From Pseudoalteromonas rubra (GTDB taxonomy: Bacteria > Pseudomonadota > Gammaproteobacteria > Enterobacterales > Alteromonadaceae), in contig NZ_JXYA01000036.1 in NCBI RefSeq assembly GCF_000967655.1, forward strand, positions 1 to 64,000: a stretch of 64,000 nucleotides of DNA, given 5' to 3'. Position 1 is the stretch's first letter. Each line of letters starts with the position of its first letter. A program made the position numbers and the translations under genes. Positions 6,102 through 17,200 of the stretch are shown here, one piece after another. Under the pieces are notes generated by a model that did not search any database, had not been told where the DNA came from, and saw only the letters and a list, made by a program, of their open reading frames with translations.

Positions 6102-8231
6102 ATGGTGGTTTATCAAAAGGCACTACTGGCAGCGGCGCTCTCGCTGACCTGGCTGCCAAACAATGCACAGGCCCTCCGTCTGGCTGCGCCGGGCACTTTC
6201 TGTAGTGGTCTGGACCGGACCCAGATAGAAGTCGGCGAGCATGTTGAAAATCAATATATGACTTATCTGGCACTGAGCCCCAAGCTGGCCGATACCGCGC
6301 TGACTGTTTCAGGCAGCCAGTCTTCAATTGTGGTGTCGTACAATGGCCGCTGTGAAGTGCTAAACGGCAGCAACTACAACGGACTGCACGTGAACCTGCC
6401 AGACAGCGGTGAATACTACGATGGCAGTAAACTGGATTTTCACCAGCAGGTATTCGGGGGCGAAGGGAATGACGAGATCCGCACCGGTAATAAAGTCGAC
6501 TACATTTACGGCAATGGCGGTAACGATCAGATCTTCTCGTTTGGCGACTTTGAGCGTGTAGATGGTGGCGCTGGTGCAGACTGTGTTGAGCAGGGCGATG
6601 AAGGTGCGATCTCAAGTAACATTCAAAATACAGAAGCAAACAGTTGTGCCAACTATGCCCCTGCCAGCTGTGAGGGCCTGGACCGCAGCAAGATCAGCGT
6701 AGCGGATGATAACTCTGCTAATCCGTATATGACTTACCTGGCGGTGTCTCCTAATGTGAGCGGTGAGAAGCTCACGGCAGAAGGTGACGATGCCCTGGTA
6801 ACCGTATATTACGCAGGCAGCTGTGAAACCTTCGATGTGGGCAACTACAACGGCTTCCAGGTAAACCTGGCCGATAGCGGTGAAGAATACGACGGCACGG
6901 CGCTGAACTGGCACCAGCTGGTGTACGGCGGCGATGGCAACGACACCATCTTAACCGGTAATAAAGTGGATTATGTGTATGCCGGTAAGGGTGATGACAC
7001 TATTTATACCTACGGCGACTTCGAAAAAGTCGACGGTGGTACCGGTATGGACTGTCTGACCGAAGGCTCAAGCGGCAGTATCCAGAGCAACATCAGCGGC
7101 ATTGAGCAATATTCTTGTACGCCAGCGGGCAATGTACCGGACAGCCTGACCACCGCATACGCGCGTTGTCATATGCAAACCGGCAGCTTTGACAGTGAGC
7201 TGAATAACGGGGTGTGGAAACTACGCGCGCTCGACAGCAATCTGGCCCTGTTTGTCGAAGAACACGCTGAGTATGTGTTTGCTTACTCCGCGGGCTATCA
7301 GCACTGTGCATTCAGCAATGCGGTGGAAGCCGTTGAGGTGCAGTTGTCGAACGGTAACGATACCCTGTTGGCGAGCGGTGTTGGTCGCGATATGACGGTG
7401 TATGGCCTCAATGGTAATGACACTATCCAGACTGGTCGTGGTAATGACCTGATCTTTGGTGGTGACGGTAAAGACAAGATCCGCGCAGGCGACGGCAACG
7501 ACTGGGTTGCCGGTGGCTCGGATATTGCGACCGATCACCGCGGCGTGGTACATCGCGTACGTATCAGTGGCTACAACAACGACGGCGCTGACGACATTAA
7601 AGGTGAGAATGGCAACGACGTGCTGTTTGGTAACCGCGATGGCGACAATATCTCAGGGGGTGACGGGGAAGACATCATCTTTGGTAATGATGGTAACAAA
7701 GACCGTTTATACGGTAACTCAGGGGCCGATATCATTGTTGATTCCGGCGGCGGTTCATGGGGCAACCGGGCTAAGTCCTGGGGTGGCAGTGGTCAGGACA
7801 TTCTGGTCTGTGAGCGAGGCAGTTGTGAGCTGAGTGGTGGTGGTAGTAAGGACTTCCTGGCGGCCATTTCCACGTTCTCTAACATCGGTCTGTACGGTGG
7901 CGGTGGTGGCGATATTCTGTTCGTGCGCGGCGATGAGATCCCACTGGGTACCGGTGGCAGTGGTAACGACTTTGTTTATAACGAGTGGAATGACAGTGAT
8001 ATCAGTGGCTATCTGAGCAGTGTGAAGCATAAATCGGGCTACTTTGACCGTGCGGTGCGCAAAGCGGGCAGCGGTATGTCATCGCGTCACGAAGAAGTGC
8101 TCAGACTGAAGCAGTTTTATGAGCAGCGTGGCTACAGCACATTCAAAAGTCGCATTGCAGAGCTGGTTGACGAAGACACCTTTGAGGCCTGGCTGAAAAA
8201 TCGTAGTAAGAGTGTGTACGACTTACAGTAA
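6102..8231 (+). CDS. Secreted RTX-like calcium-binding repeat protein
   Basis: 709 residues from the ATG at 6102, chosen because GGAG lies 6 bases upstream and it yields a clean signal peptide (MVVYQKALLAAALSLTWLPN, ending AQA at 22-24). Two homologous modules of about 145 residues follow, each with FCSGLDR/SCEGLDR, NPYMTYLA/NQYMTYLA, YNG and Cys near the end. Each ends in glycine-aspartate nonapeptides such as GGEGNDEIRTG. A longer block of GGxGxDxI repeats (about 415-580) should fold as a calcium-binding beta-roll. The C-terminal 80 residues are helical and charged. No enzymatic domain is recognised. Likely extracellular, adhesive or structural. It has its own terminator. Confidence 0.8.
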   Translation: MVVYQKALLAAALSLTWLPNNAQALRLAAPGTFCSGLDRTQIEVGEHVENQYMTYLALSPKLADTALTVSGSQSSIVVSYNGRCEVLNGSNYNGLHVNLPDSGEYYDGSKLDFHQQVFGGEGNDEIRTGNKVDYIYGNGGNDQIFSFGDFERVDGGAGADCVEQGDEGAISSNIQNTEANSCANYAPASCEGLDRSKISVADDNSANPYMTYLAVSPNVSGEKLTAEGDDALVTVYYAGSCETFDVGNYNGFQVNLADSGEEYDGTALNWHQLVYGGDGNDTILTGNKVDYVYAGKGDDTIYTYGDFEKVDGGTGMDCLTEGSSGSIQSNISGIEQYSCTPAGNVPDSLTTAYARCHMQTGSFDSELNNGVWKLRALDSNLALFVEEHAEYVFAYSAGYQHCAFSNAVEAVEVQLSNGNDTLLASGVGRDMTVYGLNGNDTIQTGRGNDLIFGGDGKDKIRAGDGNDWVAGGSDIATDHRGVVHRVRISGYNNDGADDIKGENGNDVLFGNRDGDNISGGDGEDIIFGNDGNKDRLYGNSGADIIVDSGGGSWGNRAKSWGGSGQDILVCERGSCELSGGGSKDFLAAISTFSNIGLYGGGGGDILFVRGDEIPLGTGGSGNDFVYNEWNDSDISGYLSSVKHKSGYFDRAVRKAGSGMSSRHEEVLRLKQFYEQRGYSTFKSRIAELVDEDTFEAWLKNRSKSVYDLQ

Positions 8232-8285
8232 CTTTACTGCGTCTTTAGAAAAAACTTAGGGTCTGTTAAAGGATCCGTCCCGAGC

Positions 8286-8315
8286 AAAGGGGAAGTCTGT
8301 GACTTCCCCTTTTTT
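8286..8315 (+). terminator. Rho-independent terminator of the RTX-like gene
   Basis: AAAGGGGAAGTC-TGT-GACTTCCCCTTT followed by further T residues. Strong 12-bp stem. Confidence 0.85.
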
Positions 8316-8510
8316 GTCTCAGTGGTGAACTGCAAACCTGTACCATACTGCTCAGTAAGTAACCCAAATACCAGTTCCAATTCCGGACAACTTGTCCGCT
8401 CCCGCCCAATTGCATGATTTAAAATGTTTAAGCTTATGATTTTATTGCTAAAAATATCTGGCATGAAACTCGCTCCAGGCGTTACAGCGTGAATGTAAAT
8501 GGAGCTGAAA

Positions 8511-9755
8511 ATGGATCTAATCAAACCACCTGAACCCACCAAATACTGGCGCCGCTGGTATTGGGCACTGGTGCCCGTCTTTTTGCTGGCAGGGCTTTGG
8601 CAATTTGGCTCGGGTGAGCCTATCACCCGGTTGGCCCGCCAGGATGTGTTGATAGCAACCGTAGAATACGGGCCGCTGGCCATAGGGGTCGACAGTTTTG
8701 GCGTGCTGCGCAGCGCCGAACAACACTTGCTGAGCGCAGAGAGCGATGCGGTAGTTAAGCACATTCATCTTAAAGCCGGGGCTGCGGTGAAGGTGGGCGA
8801 CGTGATTGCCACGCTCGATAATCCGGACCTGTCACTGGCGGTTGCGCAGGCACAGCAGGCACTGCAAGACAGCGACATGGCGTTACAACAGCTGACACTC
8901 AATCAGCAGCGGGAGTTTCTCAGCGAGCAAACGGTACTGGATAAGCTAACCGGGGATCTGGCAACTGCCCGACTGAGACTGCAGGCCGAGCAGGGACTGG
9001 CCGAAAAAGGGATCATCTCGCAACTGGCGTTTGCCCAGACTCAGTCGCGCGTCGCCAACCTGGCTCGTCAAATGCAAAGCGCACAACAGCGTCTGGAGCA
9101 GCTAAAAAAGCTACATGCCAGTGCGCAGCAGCTGGCATCGCAGCGTATTGTTATCCGGCGCCAGGAGTTGGCGCGCAGCCGTGCTAGGTTAGCTGCACTG
9201 ACGATCACGGCGCCCGTTGCGGGTATTTTAGAGCGTATGCCGCTGGCTGTGGGTCAGCGACTCAGTGTGGGTGACGAAACCGCATTGATCGGCAGTCAGA
9301 CACATTTGCTTGCCGAACTGCGGGTCGCGCAATCTCAGGTGCAAAAAGTACAGCCGGGGCAGGCGGTGACGGTACGGATCCGCGACCAGCAGGTCACAGG
9401 CACCGTGGGGCGGGTTGATCCCGTGGTGGTCGATAACAGTGTGAAAGTGGAAGTGACTTTACCTCAGGCATTGCCCAAAGCGGCGCGTCCTATGCTCAGC
9501 ATTGATGCCAGTATCACGGTCGCTGAGCTGGAGCAGGCCTTGTATATCCGTCGTCCGGCGAATGTGCGCGAGCAACAGAGTGCCCAGTTATATCGACTTG
9601 CCGAAGATGGCTCTACGGAACTTGCCACTGTGCACTTTGGGGCACTGGCTGGGCGCTATGTGGTAATTGAACAGGGGGCGCAGCACAATCAGCGTTGGAT
9701 TATTTCTGACTTGAGCAATCTGGCACAACAGGGCGCGCAGGTCGCGCTGAATTAA
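8511..9755 (+). CDS. HlyD/MacA-type periplasmic adaptor of an ABC export system
   Basis: 414 residues from the ATG at 8511, preferred over ATG 8499 because GGAG sits 6 bases before it. A single N-terminal membrane segment (about 15-33, WYWALVPVFLLAGLW) anchors the protein. It is followed by a biotinyl-lipoyl-like region (HIHLKAGAAVKVGDVIATLDN), a long coiled-coil hairpin (about 90-215, Gln/Leu/Ala-rich) and a beta-barrel region (QPGQAVTVRIRDQQVTGTV). It links an inner-membrane transporter to an outer-membrane channel. The genes behind it (ATPase, FtsX-type permease) mark a MacAB-like tripartite system. The exported substrate is unknown. Confidence 0.85.
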   Translation: MDLIKPPEPTKYWRRWYWALVPVFLLAGLWQFGSGEPITRLARQDVLIATVEYGPLAIGVDSFGVLRSAEQHLLSAESDAVVKHIHLKAGAAVKVGDVIATLDNPDLSLAVAQAQQALQDSDMALQQLTLNQQREFLSEQTVLDKLTGDLATARLRLQAEQGLAEKGIISQLAFAQTQSRVANLARQMQSAQQRLEQLKKLHASAQQLASQRIVIRRQELARSRARLAALTITAPVAGILERMPLAVGQRLSVGDETALIGSQTHLLAELRVAQSQVQKVQPGQAVTVRIRDQQVTGTVGRVDPVVVDNSVKVEVTLPQALPKAARPMLSIDASITVAELEQALYIRRPANVREQQSAQLYRLAEDGSTELATVHFGALAGRYVVIEQGAQHNQRWIISDLSNLAQQGAQVALN

Positions 9756-9810
9756 GGCTTTAAGGGTCAATTATGGCACAATGGGGTGCCGGTTTGTCAG
9801 CGGGGAAAGT

Positions 9811-10527
9811 ATGACACAGATAATAGAAATGAAGCACATCAGTAAGGTGTTCGAAACCGAAGAACTACAAACACACGCACTGAGACAGGTGAGTCTGAGC
9901 ATAGCGCAGGGGGAGTTTGTGTCTGTCTCTGGCCCGTCCGGGTGTGGTAAGTCCACGTTATTGTCCATTATGGGGTTGCTGGATGAAGCAAGCGGTGGGC
10001 AATACCTGATCCAAGGCACAGAGGTAGGCACACTAACCGCCGATCAGCGTGCGGAGTTAAGAAACCGCCACATCGGGTTTATTTTTCAGTCATTTAATCT
10101 GATCGACGAGTTATCGGTGTTTAATAATGTGGCGTTGCCGCTGCGCTATAGCACCACCCGGTTGTCGCGCGATGAGGTGCAAGCGCGGGTGCAAAGCTGC
10201 CTTGATAAAGTGGGCTTGTCGCACCGTGCTGCACATAAGCCCGACCAACTCTCTGGCGGACAGCAACAGCGGGTTGCCATTGCCCGGGCGCTGGTTGCCA
10301 ACCCGAGTATTTTGCTGGTGGATGAGCCAACGGGCAACCTGGACTCAAAAAGCGGCGATGCAGTGATGCAGCTGATTGCACAGTTACACCAGCAGGGCAC
10401 CACCATATGTATGGTGACACATGACCCCAGATATGCCGATATGGCGCCGCGGCAGATCCGTCTGCTGGACGGTGAGATAGTGGGCAGCAGTCACACACGT
10501 GATACAACGCACAGCGCGATTGCCTGA
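9811..10527 (+). CDS. ABC transporter ATP-binding protein, MacB/LolD-like
   Basis: 238 residues from the ATG at 9811, which has GGGGAAAG just upstream; the in-frame ATG at 9781 lacks a site. Walker A GPSGCGKST, Q-loop FQSFNLIDELS, signature LSGGQQQR, Walker B ILLVDEPTGNLD and the switch His (MVTHDPRYAD) are all present. It energises the permease encoded 14 bp downstream. The LolD/MacB subfamily usually drives mechanotransmission in the periplasm rather than transport across the membrane. Confidence 0.92.
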   Translation: MTQIIEMKHISKVFETEELQTHALRQVSLSIAQGEFVSVSGPSGCGKSTLLSIMGLLDEASGGQYLIQGTEVGTLTADQRAELRNRHIGFIFQSFNLIDELSVFNNVALPLRYSTTRLSRDEVQARVQSCLDKVGLSHRAAHKPDQLSGGQQQRVAIARALVANPSILLVDEPTGNLDSKSGDAVMQLIAQLHQQGTTICMVTHDPRYADMAPRQIRLLDGEIVGSSHTRDTTHSAIA

Positions 10528-10541
10528 AGGAGTAAGGTGAA

Positions 10542-12935
10542 ATGTGGTCAGATATTCAGGATGCACTGAGGGCGTTATTTAGTCGCTGGCGGATGACCGC
10601 CTGCTTTGTACTATTGCAATCCAGTGCCATGGCGGCACTTTTAGTGGCGGGTGTGCTTGCCTGGCAGGCGCATGGTCCATTGCCCTATGAACAGGCTGAG
10701 CGGCTGGCCTGGGTTGATGGCGAGTTGCGCAATGAACAAGGGGAGGTGGCCCTCAGTGAGTCGCTCTCAGCGCCCGCTGCCTGGGATTTGCACCGGACCC
10801 CTGAGCTGTTCGAGCAGGCCTCGCCCGTGTATTACACCGATATGCTTTATGCAAACCATCCGCAACAACCGCGTATTTCGGCGGCCCTGGTCGAACCGGG
10901 CTATTTTTCGCTGTTTAATATGACGCTGCAAAGTGGCCATTATTTTGCGGCTTCGTCACTGCAGGGGCAGCAGGCGCAAAGTGCAACCCAGGTTGTAGTC
11001 AGTGCACGCTTTGCCCGGCGCTACCTGTCAGAGCAAGATGCCCTTGGTCAGGTTGTGCAGCTGGACGATCGGCGCTTTCAGGTAGTGGGTATTCTGGCCC
11101 CGGACAGTCGCGAACCGGAGCTGTTTCGGGCGGCGCAGTACAGCGACGTGTTTTTACCTTTTTTTAGCCATACTGCGACCGAGATCACCCCATTTGCTCA
11201 CATGGCGATCCGCAATAATCTGATGCTGGTTGGCCGGACCATGCCCGGGGCCAACACCGTGTTGCAAACCCAGGCCTTGCAACTGAGTGCGGATATTAAT
11301 GAATTATCCAGGCAGTATGGTTTTGGCGATACCAGTTTCAGGCTGACTCTTCGCCCGCTCGACAGCAAGCTTAAAGGTGCCTTACAGGAAACGGGCAGCT
11401 GGTTGCTTGGTGCCGCACTTGGCGTAATAGTGGTGACCTTATGTAACTTGTTTGCGTTATATCTGCTGGATTTTAAAAGCCGTCAGGCACAGCTGGCGCT
11501 GCATCTGGCGCTGGGTGCCCGCCCGTCCCGGCTGTTTCGCCAGGTATTGTGTCATGCTGTGGCCTTGTTCGGATTATCTGCTTTGGTGGCAACGGGACTG
11601 GCGCCAGGCCTGCTGGCGCTGGTGCAATACTGGGGTGAAGATATTCTGGGTAGTATCACCTGGTTGCATTTATCCTGGCAGGCCTATCTGGGCATGTGGC
11701 TGGTGGCGTTATTGCTGGCCTGGGGATTTGCCCGCAGTGTGTTTGCCTTTGTTGAGCTGCACGGCCTCAGGCAACAGCTCAGTGGCTCGGGTAAAGGACA
11801 GGTAAAGCAACTGCCGGGCTGGCTAAGCCAGCTACTGATCAACGCCCAGCTGGTCATCGGCATGGTGGTATTGTGCTTTAGCCTCTGGCTGTTAAGTCAT
11901 TACGGCGCGCAGATGAGCAAAGCGCAGGGGTTTGATGACACTGGATTAGTGCAAGTGCAAATGCAGCAGCTGGACTTTGAGCGCAGTGAAGCAAAAGCGC
12001 AAGCCCGGCGCCAGCTGAGTGAAGCCAATATCAAGGCATTATTGGCTCAGCCCCAGATAGCAGCCGTCAGCTTAGCGGCAAATCATCCGCTGGAGATGTC
12101 CTGGGTGGAGCCTATCAGTACGGTGCCAGACAGTGCCCGGCAGCTGACAGCCTTTGGCCAATGGAGTGGAGTGGACTATTTTGCCACCGTTGGGCAACGC
12201 GTACTGGCAGGCAGTGAATACAGCGCCGAGCAAATGACGCTGGATGCCCCAGGCGAGGCGGTGATCATTAATCAGGGTCTGGCCAGCAAGCTTGGTCTGA
12301 CATTACAAGACGTTGGCGTTACCCTGTATTCGCGTAATCAGCGCCCGGTCAGGTTGCAAGCCATTGTGGCAGATGTGTATTCTCCGGCGCTTGGCACCCC
12401 TGACATTGTGTATTTACCGCACAACTTTTTTATCACTAACCTGATGATCAAACTGGCACCAGGGCAATCATTGACAAAACCTGATCTCAATGCGCTGCTG
12501 CGCGTACAAGATCCTACGCAAAGTGTATTTCAGTTAACCAGTATGACCGCGCACGCAGGGGCCATGAGTAAATCGGCCAGGCTCAGTGCCTACACAGGTA
12601 TTGCGCTCAGTAGCCTGATGATGTTGCTGGTGGGAGCGGGCTTGTATGGCGTACTGGGGTACCTGACGCTGTTAACTGCACCGGTCTGGCGAATAAAGTG
12701 GCAGCTGGGAGCTAAGGCAGGCACGCTATTGAAAGAGCACCTGATTATTCGGGTTTGTAAGGTCTTACCAGTTTCTTTTGTGGCATTTTTGTTACTTGTT
12801 GGCGTGTGTTGGGTGTTTAAACTGGCCTTAATGGGTTTGTTAGTCAGCTTTAGTTTGGCTGTTACTTTTATGTTTTTAATGGTTTTATTGCTAGATTACT
12901 ACCACACTAACAGACTACTGAAAGATTTTTGCTAA
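10542..12935 (+). CDS. FtsX/MacB-type ABC permease
   Basis: 797 residues with an N-terminal membrane segment (about 18-40) and a large periplasmic MacB_PCD-like domain (about 45-280). A three-helix cluster follows (about 285-400), then another helix near 430-450, a second periplasmic domain, and three C-terminal helices (about 685-790). This is the duplicated long form of the FtsX-fold permease. A ribosome site (TAAGG) sits just before the ATG. Expected to be co-transcribed with the adaptor and ATPase. Substrate unknown. Confidence 0.85.
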   Translation: MWSDIQDALRALFSRWRMTACFVLLQSSAMAALLVAGVLAWQAHGPLPYEQAERLAWVDGELRNEQGEVALSESLSAPAAWDLHRTPELFEQASPVYYTDMLYANHPQQPRISAALVEPGYFSLFNMTLQSGHYFAASSLQGQQAQSATQVVVSARFARRYLSEQDALGQVVQLDDRRFQVVGILAPDSREPELFRAAQYSDVFLPFFSHTATEITPFAHMAIRNNLMLVGRTMPGANTVLQTQALQLSADINELSRQYGFGDTSFRLTLRPLDSKLKGALQETGSWLLGAALGVIVVTLCNLFALYLLDFKSRQAQLALHLALGARPSRLFRQVLCHAVALFGLSALVATGLAPGLLALVQYWGEDILGSITWLHLSWQAYLGMWLVALLLAWGFARSVFAFVELHGLRQQLSGSGKGQVKQLPGWLSQLLINAQLVIGMVVLCFSLWLLSHYGAQMSKAQGFDDTGLVQVQMQQLDFERSEAKAQARRQLSEANIKALLAQPQIAAVSLAANHPLEMSWVEPISTVPDSARQLTAFGQWSGVDYFATVGQRVLAGSEYSAEQMTLDAPGEAVIINQGLASKLGLTLQDVGVTLYSRNQRPVRLQAIVADVYSPALGTPDIVYLPHNFFITNLMIKLAPGQSLTKPDLNALLRVQDPTQSVFQLTSMTAHAGAMSKSARLSAYTGIALSSLMMLLVGAGLYGVLGYLTLLTAPVWRIKWQLGAKAGTLLKEHLIIRVCKVLPVSFVAFLLLVGVCWVFKLALMGLLVSFSLAVTFMFLMVLLLDYYHTNRLLKDFC

Positions 12936-13023
12936 ATCAGTAACAGATTCTTACAAATGTCACGTTATTGAACGTCTCTATATTGGTAAGATAGGCGGTA
13001 GGAAAATATCAATAGGTAAAGTC

Positions 13024-14190
13024 ATGAAAGCACAAGCACTAAAATGGATCTTTCCCGCTGTGGCTTTGGGCCTCGGGGTGGCAGGCTTTTCAGCTGTCAA
13101 CGCGGTCGCAAAGGGCGAGGAAGAAAAGCAGGTCGTAGATACGCGCCCCGTGGTACAGGTCGAGTCTGTTCAGGCACAGGATCATCAAGTTTTAATTCAG
13201 AGCTATGGCGAAGTGATGCCACTTGAAACAACTCAGTTGTCTGTGCAGGTTGCCGGAGAAGTCGTTTACTGGCATCCCGGCTTTGTTGCGGGCGGTGTGG
13301 TTGCTAAAGGTGACATCTTGCTCAGCATTGAAAAGGACAACTACGAGGCGGCGGTATTGCAGGCCGAAGCTCAGCTGGCCAGTGCCCAGGCGGCATTGAT
13401 CGAAGAGCAGGCGCAGGCAGACGTGGCAGCGGATGAAGCCAAACGCTTCCCAAACAAAAAACACACCGATCTGTTTTTACGTAAACCACAAGTGATGAGC
13501 GCCAAGGCGGCGGTTAAGTCGGCCAAAGCGGCATTAATGCGTGCCCAGCGCGACCTGGAAAACTGCGATGTGGTTGCGCCATTTAACGGCCTGATTGTTT
13601 CTCGTGATGTGGGCCTGGGTCAGTTTGTATCAACAGGTAGTGTGGTTGCTAAGCTGAACAACATAGAGCAAGCCGAAATTGTGATCCCCATTGCCGGTTT
13701 CGACTCTGTCTTTTTACCTGAGACCATCAGCGGCACCAAAGCCACCCTGTTTAATAAAGGGGTGAATGGCTTTAGCCGCGAAGCGCAGATCCACCGCGAC
13801 CTGGGCACCGTTGATACCCAGACGCGCATGAGCAATCTGGTAGTACGGGTTGATGACCCTTATGCGCTGAACAGCGACCAGCCGAAAGTGAAGTTTGGCA
13901 CTTATGTTCAGGTGAGCTTTTTAGGCAAAACCCTCAAGCAAATCTACCGCTTGCCACAAGAACTGGTGAATAACCAGACCGTGTGGTTGCTGAATGACAA
14001 TGCCGAGCTTGAACCGAGAGAGGTACAAGTGGTCCGTGAAGAGGGTGAATACTTCCTGGTTGGCGCTGGCCTGAATAACAGCGACAAGGTGGTTGTTACT
14101 TTACCTGAGTATCCACAGCGTGGCATGTCGGTGAAAGTGGCAGGTGCCGATGAGTCAAACACGCAGGGCGCGAGCCTGGAAAAGCTATAA
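13024..14190 (+). CDS. RND efflux periplasmic adaptor (membrane fusion protein)
   Basis: 388 residues. The signal/anchor region is at 8-30 (WIFPAVALGLGVAGFSAV). The lipoyl half-motifs flank a short coiled coil (about 115-170). The VVAPFNGLIVSRDVGLGQFV segment is typical of the RND adaptor barrel. It precedes the RND pump gene by 15 bp, so adaptor and pump form one operon. It is separate from the MacAB-like set upstream: an 88-bp gap lies between them with room for a promoter. Confidence 0.88.
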   Translation: MKAQALKWIFPAVALGLGVAGFSAVNAVAKGEEEKQVVDTRPVVQVESVQAQDHQVLIQSYGEVMPLETTQLSVQVAGEVVYWHPGFVAGGVVAKGDILLSIEKDNYEAAVLQAEAQLASAQAALIEEQAQADVAADEAKRFPNKKHTDLFLRKPQVMSAKAAVKSAKAALMRAQRDLENCDVVAPFNGLIVSRDVGLGQFVSTGSVVAKLNNIEQAEIVIPIAGFDSVFLPETISGTKATLFNKGVNGFSREAQIHRDLGTVDTQTRMSNLVVRVDDPYALNSDQPKVKFGTYVQVSFLGKTLKQIYRLPQELVNNQTVWLLNDNAELEPREVQVVREEGEYFLVGAGLNNSDKVVVTLPEYPQRGMSVKVAGADESNTQGASLEKL

Positions 14191-14205
14191 CGGCAGGGAC
14201 GGACA

Positions 14206-17200
14206 ATGAGTGATCAACACACACCCAGGCAAACGGGGCTGATAGCCTACTTTGCCCATAACTCCGTGGCTGCGAACCTGATGATGGGCTTTATCCTGAT
14301 CATGGGTATCATCAGCTACTTTACTATCCAACGGCAGATGTTTCCCGCCATTGAGCTGAACCTGATCTCAGTCAATGCAACCTATCCCGGTGCTTCTCCA
14401 CAGGAAATCGAAGAAAGTATCCTGATAAAGGTAGAAGAAGCGCTCAAGGATGTGACCGAGATTGACAAGGCCGTGTATCGCGCATTTCGCAACGGTGGCA
14501 GCGTACAACTGGAAATAGACACCAGTGCTGAGCTGGCCGATGTGGCAGATAAAGTGCGCTCGCGGGTGGATGGCATCGCCACTTTCCCCGCATCGATGGA
14601 ACCAATCCGTGTACAGCAAATTGAGTTTACACAAAATGTTGTACAAATGGCGCTGGTTGCAGACCTGCCGCTGACACAGCTTAAGCCGCTGGCCAAAGAA
14701 ATCGAAGACGAGCTGTTGCAGTTGTCTAATATTTCTCTGGTAGAGCGCAATATGCCAGAGTATGAAATTGCCATTGAGGTCAATCCGGATGCGCTACGCC
14801 GTTACAACATGTCGATGGCTGACGTATCCGCTGCCATTAGCCGTTATTCAACCAATGTCTCTGCCGGTCAGATCCGTACCAATGCGGGCCTGATCTCAGT
14901 GCGGGTCGAAAACCAGAAATATCGTGGTGATGAATTCCGCCGTATCCCGGTTAAAGTGGGAGCGAACGGTGCTAAGGTGCTGTTGCAGGATGTGGCAGAG
15001 ATTAAAGATGCGTTTGTCGAAGGCGAATTCTACTTCAAACTGAATGGGGTAAATGCCGCTTATCTGTCGGTGAAAGCTACTAATGATCAAAACATGGTGC
15101 CGATTGCGAGCACTATTCACTCTTACATCGAAGCGAAGAATGAGTCGCTGCCGGAAGGGGTTGAATTAACGGCCTTTGTCGATATGACTTACTACCTTGA
15201 GGCACGCCTGGACATGATGAAAAAGAACATGTTCCAGGGCGCTATTCTGGTTGCCATTATGCTGAGCATTTTCTTGCGCTTTAAGCTGGCGTTTTGGGTG
15301 ATGGTCGGTCTGCCGGTGTGTTTCCTGGGGAGCATTATGATGATGCCAGTGTTTGGTATCAGCATAAACATTGTTTCTTTGTTTGCCTTTATTATGGTAC
15401 TGGGGATCGTAGTCGATGATGCCATTGTCATCGGCGAGGCCGCCTACACCGAAATTGAGCGCAAAGGGCCCGGAGTCAATAACGTGGTCATCGGTGCCAA
15501 ACGGGTGGCGACCCCGGCCACATTCGGGGTGTTGACCACCATGGCGGTGTTTGCCCCTATGGTGATGTCCAGCGGTCCGGAAGCGGCTTTCTTTAAGTCG
15601 ATTGCGGTTGTGGTGATACTGTGTCTGGCGTTCAGCCTGATTGAATCTAAGTGGATCTTACCTGCACACATTGGCCACACTAAGTTTGCACCACTGCGCG
15701 AGGGTAGCTGGCGTGCTAATTTCAATAAACGTTTCTTTGCCTTTGTAAATGGGCCCTATCGCAACCTGATCGAAACCTGTGTGCAGTGGCGCTGGACCGT
15801 ACTGTGTGGCTTTATTGGTATGCTGATACTGAGCGTATCGCTGATCACCTCTAATCAGGTACGCTTCGTGGCAATGCCCAAAGTGCCTCATGATTATCCG
15901 GTGGTAAAACTGACCCTGAACGACAATGCCTCGGATTCTCAGACGCTTGAAGCTCTGGCTACCATTGAAAACATGATGTTGGAAGTGGAAGAGGAAATAG
16001 AGCAAGAGTACGGCCGGGGCATGATCAAGAATATTATGGTCTGGAATGAAGGTCGTACCGAAGGGAACGTGTTGGCAGTATTGGTAGAAGAAGAGGCCCG
16101 TCCTTTTGATGCCTTTGAGCTGTCGCGTCGCTGGCGTGAAAACATGCCGGATATTGCCGGTGTGAAGTCTTTGCTGGTGATTGATGATGTGAACGATGAA
16201 GGTCAGGGGCAGGGGGAGTTTGGTTATCTGCTGTATGGCCCGGACATTGATATGCTCAATGCGGCAGGTCGTCAGTTTATTGCCATGCTGCAACAAGAAA
16301 AGGGACTGTTCGATGTCAGTTCAAGTATCGACCCGGAAAGTAAAGAAGTACAGCTGGTACTTAAACAGGTTGCGTATGACCTGAACCTGAGCTTGTCGGA
16401 TATCGCCAATCAGGTGGGCATGAGCTTTTACGGTGGTGAGGCGCAGCGCGTGATCCGCGAAGGTGAAGAGATCAGAGTGATGGTGCGCTATCCGCGCCTG
16501 GATCGCCAAGCATTCTCGTCACTGAAACACACGGTCATCACAACGCCAGAGGGCAAAGATGTGATGCTGGGCGATGTGGTTGAGTTCGTGGAGCGCCCGG
16601 GTGTGAGCTACATTCGTCGTGAAAACGGCTATCGCACTGTATATATCTACGGCAATATCGATGAGCAAGTGATCGAACCAAATGAGGTGGTCGACAACAT
16701 TAAAGACAACCTGCTGCCCAAGCTGTTGGAGCAGTTCCCTGAAGTGAAGACTGAGCTGGGTGGTGATATTGAAGAAGATCAGGCGCAGGCCAACGAGCAA
16801 ATGATGTTCTTTATTGCTGGTATGTTCATTGTGTACATTCTGCTGGCGGTGCCATTGAAGAGCTATGGTCAGCCTTTAATCATTATGTCGGTGATCCCGT
16901 TCAGCCTGGTCGGTGCCATCTGGGGCCACTGGTTCTTTGGTCTGGATATGAGCATGATGTCGACCTATGGTCTGATTGCCGCAGCCGGTGTGGTAATTAA
17001 TGACTCGCTGGTCATGACGGACTATGTGAACCAGGTAAGAAAAGAAGGTGTGAAACTCAAAGATGCAGTGGTCGAGGCTGGATGTGCGCGTTTCAGGGCG
17101 ATAACCCTGACGTCTATCACCACTTTTGCCGGTGTTATGCCAATCATCTTTGAAACCAGCCTACAGGCCAAGTTTGTTATCCCCATGGCGGTATCGCTGG

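Noticed and set aside
7456..7833. 125-codon alternate frame within the RTX repeats
   Set aside because: Repeat-driven low-complexity frame shifted against a clear calcium-repeat protein.
8511..12935. HlyD/ABC set as the exporter of the double-glycine peptides
   Set aside because: The ATPase is of MacB/LolD type without a C39 peptidase domain, and the sets are 3 kb apart in different operons and on different strands.
15658..16296. 212-codon minus-strand frame inside the RND pump gene
   Set aside because: Antisense to conserved pump sequence; no ribosome site.
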